From positions 1 to 64,000 of the forward strand of contig NZ_VOIL01000001.1 of NCBI RefSeq assembly GCF_007994735.1: a stretch of DNA of 64,000 nt, read 5' to 3'. This document shows, in pieces, positions 33,985 to 42,625 of the stretch. Source of the DNA: Nesterenkonia populi (lineage in GTDB: Bacteria > Actinomycetota > Actinomycetes > Actinomycetales > Micrococcaceae). Numbering within the stretch: position 1 is the first letter of the stretch; every line of letters starts with the position of its first letter. Both the position numbers and the translations under genes were made by a program. The notes under the pieces were generated by a model that did not search any database, was not told where the DNA came from, and saw nothing but the letters and a program-made list of their open reading frames with translations.

Positions 33985-35208
33985 CTAGCGACGCCAAAGC
34001 TGATCGGGGTCGGACGTCTCGCCCTTGGACATGCGCAGGGCGTAGCCGGCAGCGACCATGCCCTCATACTTCTGCTGCTTCCTATCCGCGGCCTTGGTCT
34101 CCCGCGGGGGCAGCATGATGGTCCGCTCCGCTTCGATGCCTGCCTGCAGCTGACGGCCGCGCTCCAGCTCCGCATCGAGCTCCGCGCCGAAGAGCAGCAC
34201 AGTGTTCATGATGTTCACCCAGAAGAGGAAGATGATCACGCTCGCCAGGGAGCCATAGGTAGCGTCAAAGTTGGCGAAGTTCATCACATAGATCGCCACG
34301 CCGCCCGTGGTCAGCAGAGCCACGACGATCGTGACCAGTGCGCCCGCCGAGGTCCACTTCCATCCCGGCTGACGGATGTTGGGCGTCGCGAAGTACAGGA
34401 GCCCCACCGCCGCGGCGGCGACGAGGATCAGAACCACCGGGGTGGCCCAGTTCCACAGGGACACCGCGGTCTCCCCCATGCCGATCGTGCTGCCGATCGA
34501 TTCAGCGATGGGTCCGGAGATCACCAGCATCAGACCGGCGGCGGCCACCAGCAGGATCATCAGGACCGTGACCAGGTAGAGCATCGGGCGCAGCTGGAGG
34601 AAGGAGCGACCCTCCTCCACCTCCCAGATCCGGTTCATCGCCCGGGAGAACTGGGTCACATAGTTCGACGCCGTCCACAGGGCCACCGCAATACCGATGA
34701 GCAGACCGAAGCCGGCGCCCTCCGCGGTGGTGATGTTGCCGACGATCGTGTCGACAGTGGCCATGATGTCCTCGTCGCCCCCGGTGAGATCATCGACCGT
34801 GTCCACGAAGAAGTCGACCACCCGCTCCCCCTCGCCGATCAGGCCGAGGATGGACACCAGCGCGATGAGCGCGGGGAAGATCGACAGCACCGTGTAGTAG
34901 GTGAGCGCGGCGGCCAGAGTGGTGCACTGGTCGCGCCCGAACTCGGCGAGCGTACGCTTGAGGCTGTACTTCCAGGTCCCCCCGGTCAGCTTCAGCGGGG
35001 AGCTGGCCTTGGGGTCCTGAGCCTCGGGCCGGCTGCGGTCCGACACCTCCTCCCGCTGGCGGGCCTTGACCAGGTAGGGCTGGTCGGCGGCGGCGGCGAC
35101 AGTGCCAGGACGGGAGGCGTCGTCATAGGTGGCCGTCTCGTCGAAGACATCGTGCGTTCCCGCGTCATGCTCCGCGGCCTGGTGCGGCTCGAGGCTCTCA
35201 TCGCTCAT
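33985..35208 (-). CDS. YihY/BrkB-family membrane protein
   Basis: A 407-residue membrane protein of the YihY (formerly RNase BN) family. The conserved core runs from WKYSLKRTLAEFGRDQCTTLAAALTYYTVLSIFPALIAL, through NYVTQFSRAMNRIWEVEEGRSFLQLRP, to YGSLASVIIFLFWVNIMNTVLLFGAELDAELER. About six helices are visible. Soluble N- and C-terminal arms are charged. The family's role is not settled; the old ribonuclease name is considered wrong. TAGTGT 6 nt before the ATG suggests a leaderless mRNA. It lies 67 nt downstream of mnhG on the same strand. Confidence 0.88.
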   Translation of the reverse strand: MSDESLEPHQAAEHDAGTHDVFDETATYDDASRPGTVAAAADQPYLVKARQREEVSDRSRPEAQDPKASSPLKLTGGTWKYSLKRTLAEFGRDQCTTLAAALTYYTVLSIFPALIALVSILGLIGEGERVVDFFVDTVDDLTGGDEDIMATVDTIVGNITTAEGAGFGLLIGIAVALWTASNYVTQFSRAMNRIWEVEEGRSFLQLRPMLYLVTVLMILLVAAAGLMLVISGPIAESIGSTIGMGETAVSLWNWATPVVLILVAAAAVGLLYFATPNIRQPGWKWTSAGALVTIVVALLTTGGVAIYVMNFANFDATYGSLASVIIFLFWVNIMNTVLLFGAELDAELERGRQLQAGIEAERTIMLPPRETKAADRKQQKYEGMVAAGYALRMSKGETSDPDQLWRR

Positions 35209-35214
35209 ATGTCC

Positions 35215-35220
35215 ACACTA
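35215..35220 (-). promoter_or_regulatory. Candidate -10 box, yihY-like gene
   Basis: TAGTGT on the minus strand, 6 nt before the ATG at 35208. Confidence 0.35.
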
Positions 35221-35275
35221 TCGGCGGGAAGCCTGGGCGCGTCCTGGGCGAAACGTGGATGTCGAGCGCGGCGGA

Positions 35276-35653
35276 TTATGCGGCGTCGTCGCGCTTCGTC
35301 AGGTACAGCTCGTCCGTGTGAGTCACTGACGCCGGCCGGGAGCCATTGAGATAGCCGGAGCGGGCGATCGCCATCGAGCCCACCGCGGAGGTCAGCAGCT
35401 GAGCGACGATCGCCAGCACCGCCTTGATCAGGTTGGCGGTGCTGAAGTCGATCAGCAGCACACCCACCACAATGCTGGCCACGCCCAAGCCAGCGGAGGT
35501 GCCCACGGCGGAGGCGCGCAGATACAGGTCCGGCAGACGGAACAGGCCGATGCCGGCCACGATGATGGTTCCGATGCCCAGCAGGATGAAGAACACCCCG
35601 ACGCTGCTCATGATGAGCCCGCTGGTGCTGGTATCGGTGAAGATCTGGTCCAT
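35276..35653 (-). CDS. mnhG: Mrp-type Na+/H+ antiporter subunit G
   Basis: A 125-residue three-helix membrane subunit. It has the MnhG pattern FFILLGIGTIIVAGIGLFRLPDLYLRASAVGTSAGLGVASIVVG; the FRLPDxYxRxHA-like stretch is diagnostic, with Ser-Ala in place of His-Ala here. Subunit G is needed for assembly and activity of the multi-subunit Mrp complex, which exports Na+ in exchange for H+. Its start overlaps the mnhF stop by one base (TGATG). It is the last gene of the mnh operon. Confidence 0.92.
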   Translation of the reverse strand: MDQIFTDTSTSGLIMSSVGVFFILLGIGTIIVAGIGLFRLPDLYLRASAVGTSAGLGVASIVVGVLLIDFSTANLIKAVLAIVAQLLTSAVGSMAIARSGYLNGSRPASVTHTDELYLTKRDDAA

Positions 35654-35919
35654 CAGCGCTTCCCTCCCAGTCCGAGGCGGGCCATGGAGATCGCCGACAT
35701 GAAGCCCAGCAGCGTGGCGATCAGGATGATGTCGAAGAGCGCCTCAATCTCGATGCGCAGGCCGATCAGCGCGATGAAGCCGATGAACGCGAAGAAGATG
35801 AGGTCTGCGGCGACCGCGCGGTCAGTGATGCGCGGCCCCAGGTAGGCACGGATGGCGGCGAGCAGCATCCCCACGCCCAGCAGGATCAGCAGAATCTCGA
35901 GAGCGAACTCCGTGATCAT
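35653..35919 (-). CDS. mnhF: Mrp-type Na+/H+ antiporter subunit F
   Basis: An 88-residue subunit with three membrane helices and the signature AYLGPRITDRAVAADLIFF, corresponding to the GPxxxDRxxAxD motif of MnhF. It is part of the Mrp complex; related subunits are also linked to bile-salt or anion tolerance in other bacteria. It overlaps mnhE by 4 nt and mnhG by 1 nt, so the operon is tightly coupled. Confidence 0.92.
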   Translation of the reverse strand: MITEFALEILLILLGVGMLLAAIRAYLGPRITDRAVAADLIFFAFIGFIALIGLRIEIEALFDIILIATLLGFMSAISMARLGLGGKR

Positions 35920-36329
35920 TGGTCCCCGCCTCCCTCAGGTGCCGCCGCGGGGGCCAGCGGACGGGTCAGATCCCCCGGGGTGCGGCGCATCGCGCGCACC
36001 ATCCGGTTCTCCATCTCCTGGATCTCCTCCGCGGCCGCATCCCGGGTCTCAGCGAACATGCTGTGCACGTACAGCACGCTCTCCTCCTTGGAGATGGCGA
36101 TCGTCATGGTGCCCGGGGTCAGGGTGACCAGGATACTGATCATCGCCCACTCCGCATCAGTCTTGGACGCCGCAGGCACGGCCACGATCGCAGGGCTCAT
36201 ACGCTGCTTGGGCCGCAGCACGTCCATGGTGACCTGCAGGTTCGCCAGGAAGAACTCCTTGACGTACCAGAGGGCGAAGGAGAGGAACCGCAGCGGCCAG
36301 CTGGCTGAGGAAGGATTCTTAGCGCTCAT
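35916..36329 (-). CDS. mnhE: Mrp-type Na+/H+ antiporter subunit E
   Basis: A 137-residue protein matching only the later part of longer MnhE proteins. It has LRFLSFALWYVKEFFLANLQVTMDVL, then SILVTLTPGTMTIAISKEESVLYVHSMF, the conserved TPGT region, and a charged C-terminal tail. Homologues are often about 160 residues, so the first membrane segments are short or missing here. Its start overlaps the mnhD stop by one nucleotide. Confidence 0.88.
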   Translation of the reverse strand: MSAKNPSSASWPLRFLSFALWYVKEFFLANLQVTMDVLRPKQRMSPAIVAVPAASKTDAEWAMISILVTLTPGTMTIAISKEESVLYVHSMFAETRDAAAEEIQEMENRMVRAMRRTPGDLTRPLAPAAAPEGGGDQ

Positions 36330-37933
36330 CAGGCTCCGCTCACCGCATCCACATAGCTCTCAGGGTTCAGCAGGTTCTCCGCGGCGACTTCAGAGATGCT
36401 CATCAGCAGCTCCGCGCCGATGCCGAAGAAGACCGTCACAGCTGCAAGCAGCATGCCCGGGACGATCAGCTTCATCGGGACCTTCACCCGGCCGTGCTGG
36501 GTGGTGGGGTCCTCCGGCGGAATGATGGTCAGCGTCGGGGTCTCCGCCTGAGCCTCGCTGCGCAGGTACCGCTTGCCGTGCATCCGCTCCTGGTACGCCA
36601 TGGCGCGGTCCTCCAGATCATCCGGAGCCTTGCCCATGAACACCCCGGTCCAGATCTTCAGCATGGACAGCAGGGTGAACACAGAGACCAGCACCGCGAC
36701 GGCGGCCACCCAGTAATGGGCCTGCTCCAGGGTGGCCTGGATGATCGCGAACTTCGCCACGAACCCGGAGAACGGAGGCAGGCCCGCCAGGGAGAGCGCG
36801 GCGATCATGAAGGTGACCGCGATCAGCGGCTCCCGCTTGAGCATCCCGCCGAGACGTTCGATCTGGGACGAGCCGTAGGTCTCTTCGATCGCGCCGGTGG
36901 AGAGGAACAGGCTGGCCTTCACGATCATGTGGTGCAGCAGGTAGAAGATGCCGGCGGTCAGGCCCAGCCCGGTGAACAGACCGATGCCGATGAGGATGTA
37001 GCCGATCTGGCTGATCATGTGGAAGACGAGGATGGACCGGGTGGACTTCTCACCGATCGCGCCCAGCACACCGACGAGCATCGTCATCGACGTGACCAGG
37101 AGCGCTACCCAGAGGAAGCGGTCATCGCCGTCGTAGATCACCGAGTAGAACCGGTACAGCGCATAGATCGCGACCTTGGTGTGGATGCCGCTGAAGAGGG
37201 CGGTGACCGCCGGGGATGTCATCGGGTAGGTGCGGGTCAGCCAGCCGTGCACCGGGACCACGGCAGCCTTGATGCTGATCGCGGTCAGCACCACGCCGCC
37301 GGCCACAGCCACTGCCGGGTCCTCCGCAGCGGCGCCGTGCAGCTCCGCCAGATTCACAGTGCCGGCTGTGGCGTAGATCAGGGCGATGCCGGCCAGCAGC
37401 AGGGTGGACGCCATCAGGTTCACCGAGACGTAGACCCGGGCCCCGTGGGCGCCGAGCTTGGCACCCATCATCGCCAGCAGCCCGTAGCTGGGCAGCAGCA
37501 TGACCTCGATGAACACGAAGAAGTTGAAGATGTCGCCGGTCATCAGCGCACCGGCCACACCCGCCATGAGAATCAGCACGAACGGGTGGAAGAACCGGGC
37601 TCGCGCCTCATGGGTGGCCATGGCGAACAGCGACGAAGCAATGCCGAGGATGCTGATGATCATCAGCACCGCCGCGGACAGCTGATCCACCACGAACGGG
37701 ATGGAGATCCCGTAGTCCCAGCCGCCGACCTGGTGGGCCAGCACTGTGCCGTCATGGGTGGCGATCAGCAGCAGGATGGACGCCGCCAGCATGAGGGACA
37801 GCGTGACCAGGCTGATGGCGTGCCGGATGCCGACATGCTTGCGCAGGACGGCGCCGATGCCGCCGAGCATCAGCGGGCCGGCGACGAGCGCCGGCAGCAG
37901 CGGCGGGAGGATCTCAGCGAGCTCAGCGGTCAC
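36329..37933 (-). CDS. mnhD: Mrp-type Na+/H+ antiporter subunit D
   Basis: A 534-residue proton-translocating subunit related to complex I NuoM/NuoN. It has about 14 helices, the conserved Glu in FFVFIEVMLLPSYGLLAMMG, and lysine-bearing helices including AISIKAAVVPVHGWLTRTYPMTSPAVTALFSG, followed by FHMISQIGYILIGIG. Together with subunit A it carries out ion exchange. The C-terminal region after about residue 440 has a soluble loop (KAPDDLEDRAMAYQERMHGK). Four-nt overlap with mnhC. Confidence 0.94.
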   Translation of the reverse strand: MTAELAEILPPLLPALVAGPLMLGGIGAVLRKHVGIRHAISLVTLSLMLAASILLLIATHDGTVLAHQVGGWDYGISIPFVVDQLSAAVLMIISILGIASSLFAMATHEARARFFHPFVLILMAGVAGALMTGDIFNFFVFIEVMLLPSYGLLAMMGAKLGAHGARVYVSVNLMASTLLLAGIALIYATAGTVNLAELHGAAAEDPAVAVAGGVVLTAISIKAAVVPVHGWLTRTYPMTSPAVTALFSGIHTKVAIYALYRFYSVIYDGDDRFLWVALLVTSMTMLVGVLGAIGEKSTRSILVFHMISQIGYILIGIGLFTGLGLTAGIFYLLHHMIVKASLFLSTGAIEETYGSSQIERLGGMLKREPLIAVTFMIAALSLAGLPPFSGFVAKFAIIQATLEQAHYWVAAVAVLVSVFTLLSMLKIWTGVFMGKAPDDLEDRAMAYQERMHGKRYLRSEAQAETPTLTIIPPEDPTTQHGRVKVPMKLIVPGMLLAAVTVFFGIGAELLMSISEVAAENLLNPESYVDAVSGA

Positions 37934-38505
37934 CGGTTCTCCTCCCTCTGGGTGGTGGTTGCGTTCGGGTCAGCGTCGATGTCGCCCTCAAAGTCGTGGA
38001 CGGGGCTGGCTGGGGATGCGTCTGCTCCCCCGGTTCCGGCGCCGGCCGCGCCGGTGGTTGTGATGTCCAGCTTGGATCCCGCGACGTCGGACTCGTCACC
38101 GCGGTCGGGGAAGTCATCGTCCCGGTAGTCGATGTTGCGCTCAGCGGCTGCCGAGGGAGCGGCCCCGGCAGGGCCGAGGATCTTCACGGCCGACTGCTCG
38201 TCGTCCTCGGTGTCGTCGTCGCGAATGGTGGTGATCGCCAGCGACAGCATGTACATGGTGATGGCGAAGGCGATGACGATCGCGGTCAGCACGAAAGCCT
38301 GCGGCAGCGGGTCAGCGCCCTCTCCGTACTCGGAGGTTCCGATGTACGGGACGCCGCGGAAGGCGGTGTTGCCGGCTGCGAAGAACATCAGGTTCGCCGC
38401 GTGGGAGGCGAGGATGAACCCGAGGATGATCCGCACCATGCCGCGCTGCATGACCATGTAGACCGCAGCGGTGGTGAGCAGCCCGATAGCGATGGCGACG
38501 CTCAT
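37930..38505 (-). CDS. mnhC: Mrp-type Na+/H+ antiporter subunit C with acidic C-terminal tail
   Basis: A 191-residue protein. The first about 115 residues are a NuoK-like subunit with three helices: IAIGLLTTAAVYMVMQRGMVRIILGFILASHAANLMFF and DPLPQAFVLTAIVIAFAITMYMLSL, the latter the QALVLTAIVI signature. The last about 75 residues form a soluble Asp-rich, low-complexity tail that plain MnhC proteins lack. It overlaps both neighbours by 4 nt. Confidence 0.93.
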   Translation of the reverse strand: MSVAIAIGLLTTAAVYMVMQRGMVRIILGFILASHAANLMFFAAGNTAFRGVPYIGTSEYGEGADPLPQAFVLTAIVIAFAITMYMLSLAITTIRDDDTEDDEQSAVKILGPAGAAPSAAAERNIDYRDDDFPDRGDESDVAGSKLDITTTGAAGAGTGGADASPASPVHDFEGDIDADPNATTTQREENR

Positions 38506-41492
38506 GCCTGATCACCCGCCTTCGGGGACGGTGCCTTATGTGCGTGCTCCGCCTGGGCCTCGAGAGGCGGGTCGCCTGGGTCAGCACCCGCATGCATTGC
38601 GATCTCGTCGCGCTGCCCCTGGGCCCGCATGTGCTTGCGCAGCAGGTCCGCGGGGTAGCGCTGCGCCTGGCCCAGCCGGTCCAGGGCCACGAGCACGGTG
38701 CCGACCACGGCCAGGTAGATGCCGACGTCGAACACCAGCGCCGTGGTCAGGGCGAAGCCCGCGTCCGTGCCCCACGGCATCCAGGTCAGGCCCTCAGCGA
38801 TGACGATCGGCCGCAGGTAGGAGCCCTCGATGAACCCGAAGAAGCCGGTGGCCGCACCGACGAGGATACCGCCGACGATGATCATCGCGTAGTCGAAGCG
38901 CAGCTTCACCGAGGAGTCGGAGGGAGCCACCAGATAGCGCAGAGCGAAGAAGCCGCCCAGCACCAGCGCCGAGATGAACCCTCCGCCGGACTCGTAGTGG
39001 CCGCGCAGCAGCAGGATCAGCGACAGCAGCACGATGAAGGGCGTCATCCACTTGAAGACGGTGCGCATCGCCACCGTGTTGTTCTCCGAGTCGCCCAGGG
39101 CTGTGCCCTCCCAGCGCTTCGCCTCGGTCGGCTCGCTGTCGGTGGTGGAGAAGGCGGAGTTCAGCACCGCCAGGATCGCGAAGCCGGCCACGCCGAGGAC
39201 CACCAGCTCCCCGAAGGTGTCCAGAGCCCGGAAGTCCACCAGGATCGAGTTGACCGTGTTCAGGGCGCCGACTGCCTCGTAGGTCTCCGTCAGGTACCAC
39301 TCGCCCGCATCCGACTGACCGCTGCGGCCCGTCAGGGCGAACGCGGCGATGAACGCCATGAGGCCGAAGGCCAGGGCGACCGCCGCGGAGATCGCGGTGC
39401 GGGTGCGGGAGACCCTGTGGAACTTTCGCGGAAGCTTGCGCAGCACCAGGACCAGGACCACCACGGTGAGGATCTCCACCAGCAGCTGGGTCATGCCCAC
39501 ATCGACCGCGCCCAGTGAGAAGTACCAGGCGCCCACTACGAAGCCGGCGCCGCCGGCCAGCACCGCAGCGGCAGTGCGGGAGGAGGTCAGCACGGTTCCC
39601 AGCAGGAAGATGGCCAGCAGGCCCAGCAGCACCCAGTCAGCCATGACGGTGTGGCCCGGGTCGAAGCTGCCGACGTCGCCGACATGGACCAGGCCCGCCA
39701 CGAAGATCGCGAAGAGGAAGATGCCCGGCACGGTCAGGTGCACGCCGTGCACATCAGTGCGGGTGAGGTCGCCGACCTTCCGGCCCATGGCGATGGATCC
39801 GGTGCGCATCTTCTCCGCGACGGCCACACCCGTCCAGGGCAGGATGGTGCGCGGGACCAGGCTGTCCACCCGAGTGCGGCCCAGCACCACCACGGCACCG
39901 ATGCCCATGATGGCCACCGAGAGCATCAGGTCGGTGCTGATGCCGCCCCAGAGGTAGAAGTACGGCTCGTAGTCTGAGGTGCTGGCCGCCTGGGTCGCCT
40001 GGGTGATCAGGTCGTCGAAGACGAACGGGATGAAGCCCAGCACCGCGCCCGCGAACGCAGGGATCAGCGCCGGCAGGTAGAAGGAGGCGGGGGCCTCATG
40101 AGCACCGTGCTCATCCATGAGCGGGTGCTCGCCGTCGTCGTAGCCGGCGTCCTTCCTGCCGACCCCGCGGTAGCTGGTGAACGCGCCCAGCACGATCCGG
40201 CCGCAGTAGGCGAAGGTGCCGACCGCCGCGAGCACGCCGAGGATCGTGACAGTCCAGGTCAGGCCTGCTCCGAAGCCTGCCGGGTCCTCCCCCGCAGAGA
40301 GGAAGCCCTTGAGCAGGTTCTCCTTGGACACGAAGCCGAACAGCGGCGGGATCCCCGCCATGGACAGGCAGCCCACCAGGGTGATGGCGAAGCTGACCGG
40401 CATGGTCTTCCGCAGCCCGTTCAGCACCCGGATGTCTCTGGTGTGGGACTCGTGCTCGATGATGCCGACCATCATGAACAGCGCCGATTTGAACAGGGCG
40501 TGGGCCACCACGTGGATGATCGCCGCGGCGATCGCCGTGGGAGTGCCCACTCCGATGACCGCAACCAGGAAGCCGAGCTGGGAAACCGTGGAGTAGGCCA
40601 TGATCTCTTTGATGTCATGGCGCTGCAGCGCGAACAGGGCACCGATCAGCGCGGTGAGCAGGCCGCAGACGATCAGCAGGGTCTGCCAGATGACGACCCC
40701 TTCGAAGACCGGGGAGAAGCGCAGCAGCAGGTAGATGCCGGCCTTCACCATCGCCGCGGCGTGCAGGTAGGCCGAGACCGGTGCGGGGGCGACCATCGCG
40801 TCCGGCAACCATAGGTGGAACGGGAACTGCGCCGACTTGGTGAACGCGGCGAAGGCGATCAGCACCGCCACCACCGAGGTGAAGGTGGTGTTCTCCGCCC
40901 AGACGTCAGATTCCAGCGCCTCCGACAGGCTGGTCGTACCGGTCTCCACGATCGTCCACAGCACCGCGGTCAGCAGGCCCAGGCCGCCGGCCATCGTGAT
41001 CAGCAGGGTCCGCTGGGCAGGGGCCGGCGCCTTGTCGCCGCTGCGGTTGATCAGAAAGAAGGAGCAGAGAGTGGTGAACTCCCAGAAGACGAACAGCAGG
41101 ATCATGTCGTCCGCCAGGACCATGCCGGACATGGCGAAGACGAACAGCAGCATCCACAGGTAGAAGTCGCTGGTCTTCTTCTTGGGACTGAAGTAGCGGG
41201 CCGAGTAGGCCATCACCAGGGCGCCGATGAAGAGCACCAGCAGCAGGAACACCAGGCCCAGGCCGTCGAGCCGCAGCGAGATGCCGACGTCGACCGCAGT
41301 GGGGATCCAGGGAAGGTGCTCGGAGGGAGTCTCGCCGTCCAGCACCCCGGGAATCCAGGTCACTGCAGCCGTGCCCAGGACCGCGAGGCCTGCCGCAGCG
41401 AACCAGCCGGTGTTCCGTCCCAGCACCGTGTGCACGGCCGAAGCGGCGGGCACCAGAAGAAGGGTGAGAAGGACCAGGACCATCAGGCTCAT
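38502..41492 (-). CDS. mnhA: Mrp-type Na+/H+ antiporter fused subunits A and B
   Basis: A 996-residue membrane protein. Residues 1 to about 800 form the NuoL-like MnhA with TTLCSFFLINRS, KSAQFPFHLWLPDAMVAPAPVSAYLHAAAMVKAG and a C-terminal MnhA extension. From about 805 on an MnhB domain follows, with LLLRGHYESGGGFISALVLGGFFALRY, so no separate mnhB exists. A soluble His/Asp-rich tail ends the protein. GAGGAGGA lies upstream of the ATG. It is the first gene of mnhA(B)CDEFG, the main Na+-expelling, H+-importing system expected in an alkaliphile or halotolerant cell. Confidence 0.95.
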   Translation of the reverse strand: MSLMVLVLLTLLLVPAASAVHTVLGRNTGWFAAAGLAVLGTAAVTWIPGVLDGETPSEHLPWIPTAVDVGISLRLDGLGLVFLLLVLFIGALVMAYSARYFSPKKKTSDFYLWMLLFVFAMSGMVLADDMILLFVFWEFTTLCSFFLINRSGDKAPAPAQRTLLITMAGGLGLLTAVLWTIVETGTTSLSEALESDVWAENTTFTSVVAVLIAFAAFTKSAQFPFHLWLPDAMVAPAPVSAYLHAAAMVKAGIYLLLRFSPVFEGVVIWQTLLIVCGLLTALIGALFALQRHDIKEIMAYSTVSQLGFLVAVIGVGTPTAIAAAIIHVVAHALFKSALFMMVGIIEHESHTRDIRVLNGLRKTMPVSFAITLVGCLSMAGIPPLFGFVSKENLLKGFLSAGEDPAGFGAGLTWTVTILGVLAAVGTFAYCGRIVLGAFTSYRGVGRKDAGYDDGEHPLMDEHGAHEAPASFYLPALIPAFAGAVLGFIPFVFDDLITQATQAASTSDYEPYFYLWGGISTDLMLSVAIMGIGAVVVLGRTRVDSLVPRTILPWTGVAVAEKMRTGSIAMGRKVGDLTRTDVHGVHLTVPGIFLFAIFVAGLVHVGDVGSFDPGHTVMADWVLLGLLAIFLLGTVLTSSRTAAAVLAGGAGFVVGAWYFSLGAVDVGMTQLLVEILTVVVLVLVLRKLPRKFHRVSRTRTAISAAVALAFGLMAFIAAFALTGRSGQSDAGEWYLTETYEAVGALNTVNSILVDFRALDTFGELVVLGVAGFAILAVLNSAFSTTDSEPTEAKRWEGTALGDSENNTVAMRTVFKWMTPFIVLLSLILLLRGHYESGGGFISALVLGGFFALRYLVAPSDSSVKLRFDYAMIIVGGILVGAATGFFGFIEGSYLRPIVIAEGLTWMPWGTDAGFALTTALVFDVGIYLAVVGTVLVALDRLGQAQRYPADLLRKHMRAQGQRDEIAMHAGADPGDPPLEAQAEHAHKAPSPKAGDQA

Positions 41493-41556
41493 CGGTGGTC
41501 CTCCTCTTCAGTGGCGCGAACTTGGGCAGACGACTCTCAACAACGATGGAGGAAGA

Positions 41557-41575
41557 CTTCTACAGGAGGTAGAAG
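41557..41575. promoter_or_regulatory. Inverted repeat CTTCTAC-N5-GTAGAAG upstream of mnh operon
   Basis: A perfect 7-5-7 palindrome about 65 nt upstream of the mnhA start, within the leader. It could be an operator or an RNA hairpin sensing ionic conditions; the loop contains CTCCT on the coding strand. Confidence 0.45.
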
Positions 41576-41619
41576 CATCCTACATCTGCCGACCCGTCTT
41601 CCCGGCGCACCAAGAAGAG

Positions 41620-41649
41620 ATCGTATGTGCGACGGACCTGTGTGCGCAA
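41620..41649 (-). promoter_or_regulatory. Candidate promoter of mnh operon
   Basis: On the minus strand TTGCGC (41649-41644), an 18-nt spacer and TACGAT (41625-41620), giving a leader of about 120 nt before mnhA. It lies next to the stop of the SOD-like gene. Confidence 0.35.
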
Positions 41650-41654
41650 AATCC

Positions 41655-42611
41655 TCACTCGATCACGCCGCAGGCAGTGCGAGCGCCAAGGTCACCGGTG
41701 GCCTGAGACATCTGGTCCGGACCGTAGGGAGCGTACCGCTCCGGCAGGGAGCCGTGGTGGGTGGGCTCTCCGCGCAGAATGATGGAGGTGCCCTCATCAC
41801 CGGTGATCAGGCCCTCGCTGAGGCGGTCTGTGACGAAGCTCATCTGTGCGTCCCCGCTCTCCATGATGAAGACATTGGGGAGGTCGCCGGCGCGCTCCGG
41901 GTGGAGGATCTCATCCTCCTCCTCGGCCTGCTCGGTGCCGGTGATCTGCCCGACGGCCTGTCCCTCGACCGTGCCCTCGGGGTAGTCATCGAGGCTGGTC
42001 CCGGCGTCGTCGTCCCCGGTGCCCGTGCCGTCGGCGTCGGTCCCCTCACCGTTGTCGAGACCGTCCGGCCCGGCGTCGTCCGGATCCTCGTCGCCCTCGT
42101 CGGGGTCTTCGGTCTCCAGCTCGTCCTCGCCCTCGACCACGCCGGTCTCCCCCGACCCGGCCCCTGCCAGCACGTCACCGGAGGAGTAGTAGTCCCCGAG
42201 CTCGCCGGCCTCGTTGTGGGACTGGGGCTCGCAGACGCCGGCCTCATGGATGGTCAGGGCGCGGAAGCCCGGAGTGACGTCCCAGAGCTCCACGTCAACG
42301 AGCACACCGTCCTCGCCGGCCTCGCTGAAGCGGGCCTCGCCCACACTGTTGCCGACGACGTCGCTGATCTCGGCGGAGGCGAAGGCCTCCTCATCCGGCT
42401 CGCCCGGCGTCGCGCCGTCCTCCTCCGGCCCGGCCGCGCCGTCCTGGCCGGGGTCCTCGCCGTTGTCCGCTGCGCCGTTCCCCGTGCCGTTCTGCTCCTC
42501 CTGCGCGGGCTCATCGTCCCCGCCGGGGATGAGGTCGCAGGAGGTGACCATCAGCGCGGCAAGCGCAGCCGCGGCCGCGAGCGTGCCGCCTCGTGTGTTC
42601 CGAGCGTTCAT
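41655..42611 (-). CDS. Cu/Zn superoxide dismutase-like lipoprotein with degenerate copper site
   Basis: A 318-residue exported lipoprotein (lipobox VTSC, Cys25) followed by an acidic linker. The domain aligns well to SodC: GFRALTIHEAGVCEP for the usual GFHGFHxHxxGxC, HPERAGDLPNVF for HxxGDLPNL, and ATGDLGARTACGVI for the TGDxGxRxACGVI end. Of the four copper ligands only the second His of the HxH pair is kept. The first is Thr, the bridging His aligns to Val and the last is Arg. A stretch of about 78 Asp/Glu/Gly residues is inserted before the HPERAGD. Dismutase activity is unlikely; a structural or metal-buffering role is possible. TAGAGT lies 8 nt before the ATG. Confidence 0.8.
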   Translation of the reverse strand: MNARNTRGGTLAAAAALAALMVTSCDLIPGGDDEPAQEEQNGTGNGAADNGEDPGQDGAAGPEEDGATPGEPDEEAFASAEISDVVGNSVGEARFSEAGEDGVLVDVELWDVTPGFRALTIHEAGVCEPQSHNEAGELGDYYSSGDVLAGAGSGETGVVEGEDELETEDPDEGDEDPDDAGPDGLDNGEGTDADGTGTGDDDAGTSLDDYPEGTVEGQAVGQITGTEQAEEEDEILHPERAGDLPNVFIMESGDAQMSFVTDRLSEGLITGDEGTSIILRGEPTHHGSLPERYAPYGPDQMSQATGDLGARTACGVIE

Positions 42612-42619
42612 AGCGAACC

Positions 42620-42625
42620 ACTCTA
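42620..42625 (-). promoter_or_regulatory. Candidate -10 box, SOD-like gene
   Basis: TAGAGT on the minus strand, 8 nt before the ATG at 42611. It falls across the stop of the acylphosphatase gene. Confidence 0.35.

Noticed and set aside
41655..42611. Functional Cu/Zn superoxide dismutase
   Set aside because: Three of four copper ligands are replaced in the alignable motifs, so I describe it as SOD-like only.
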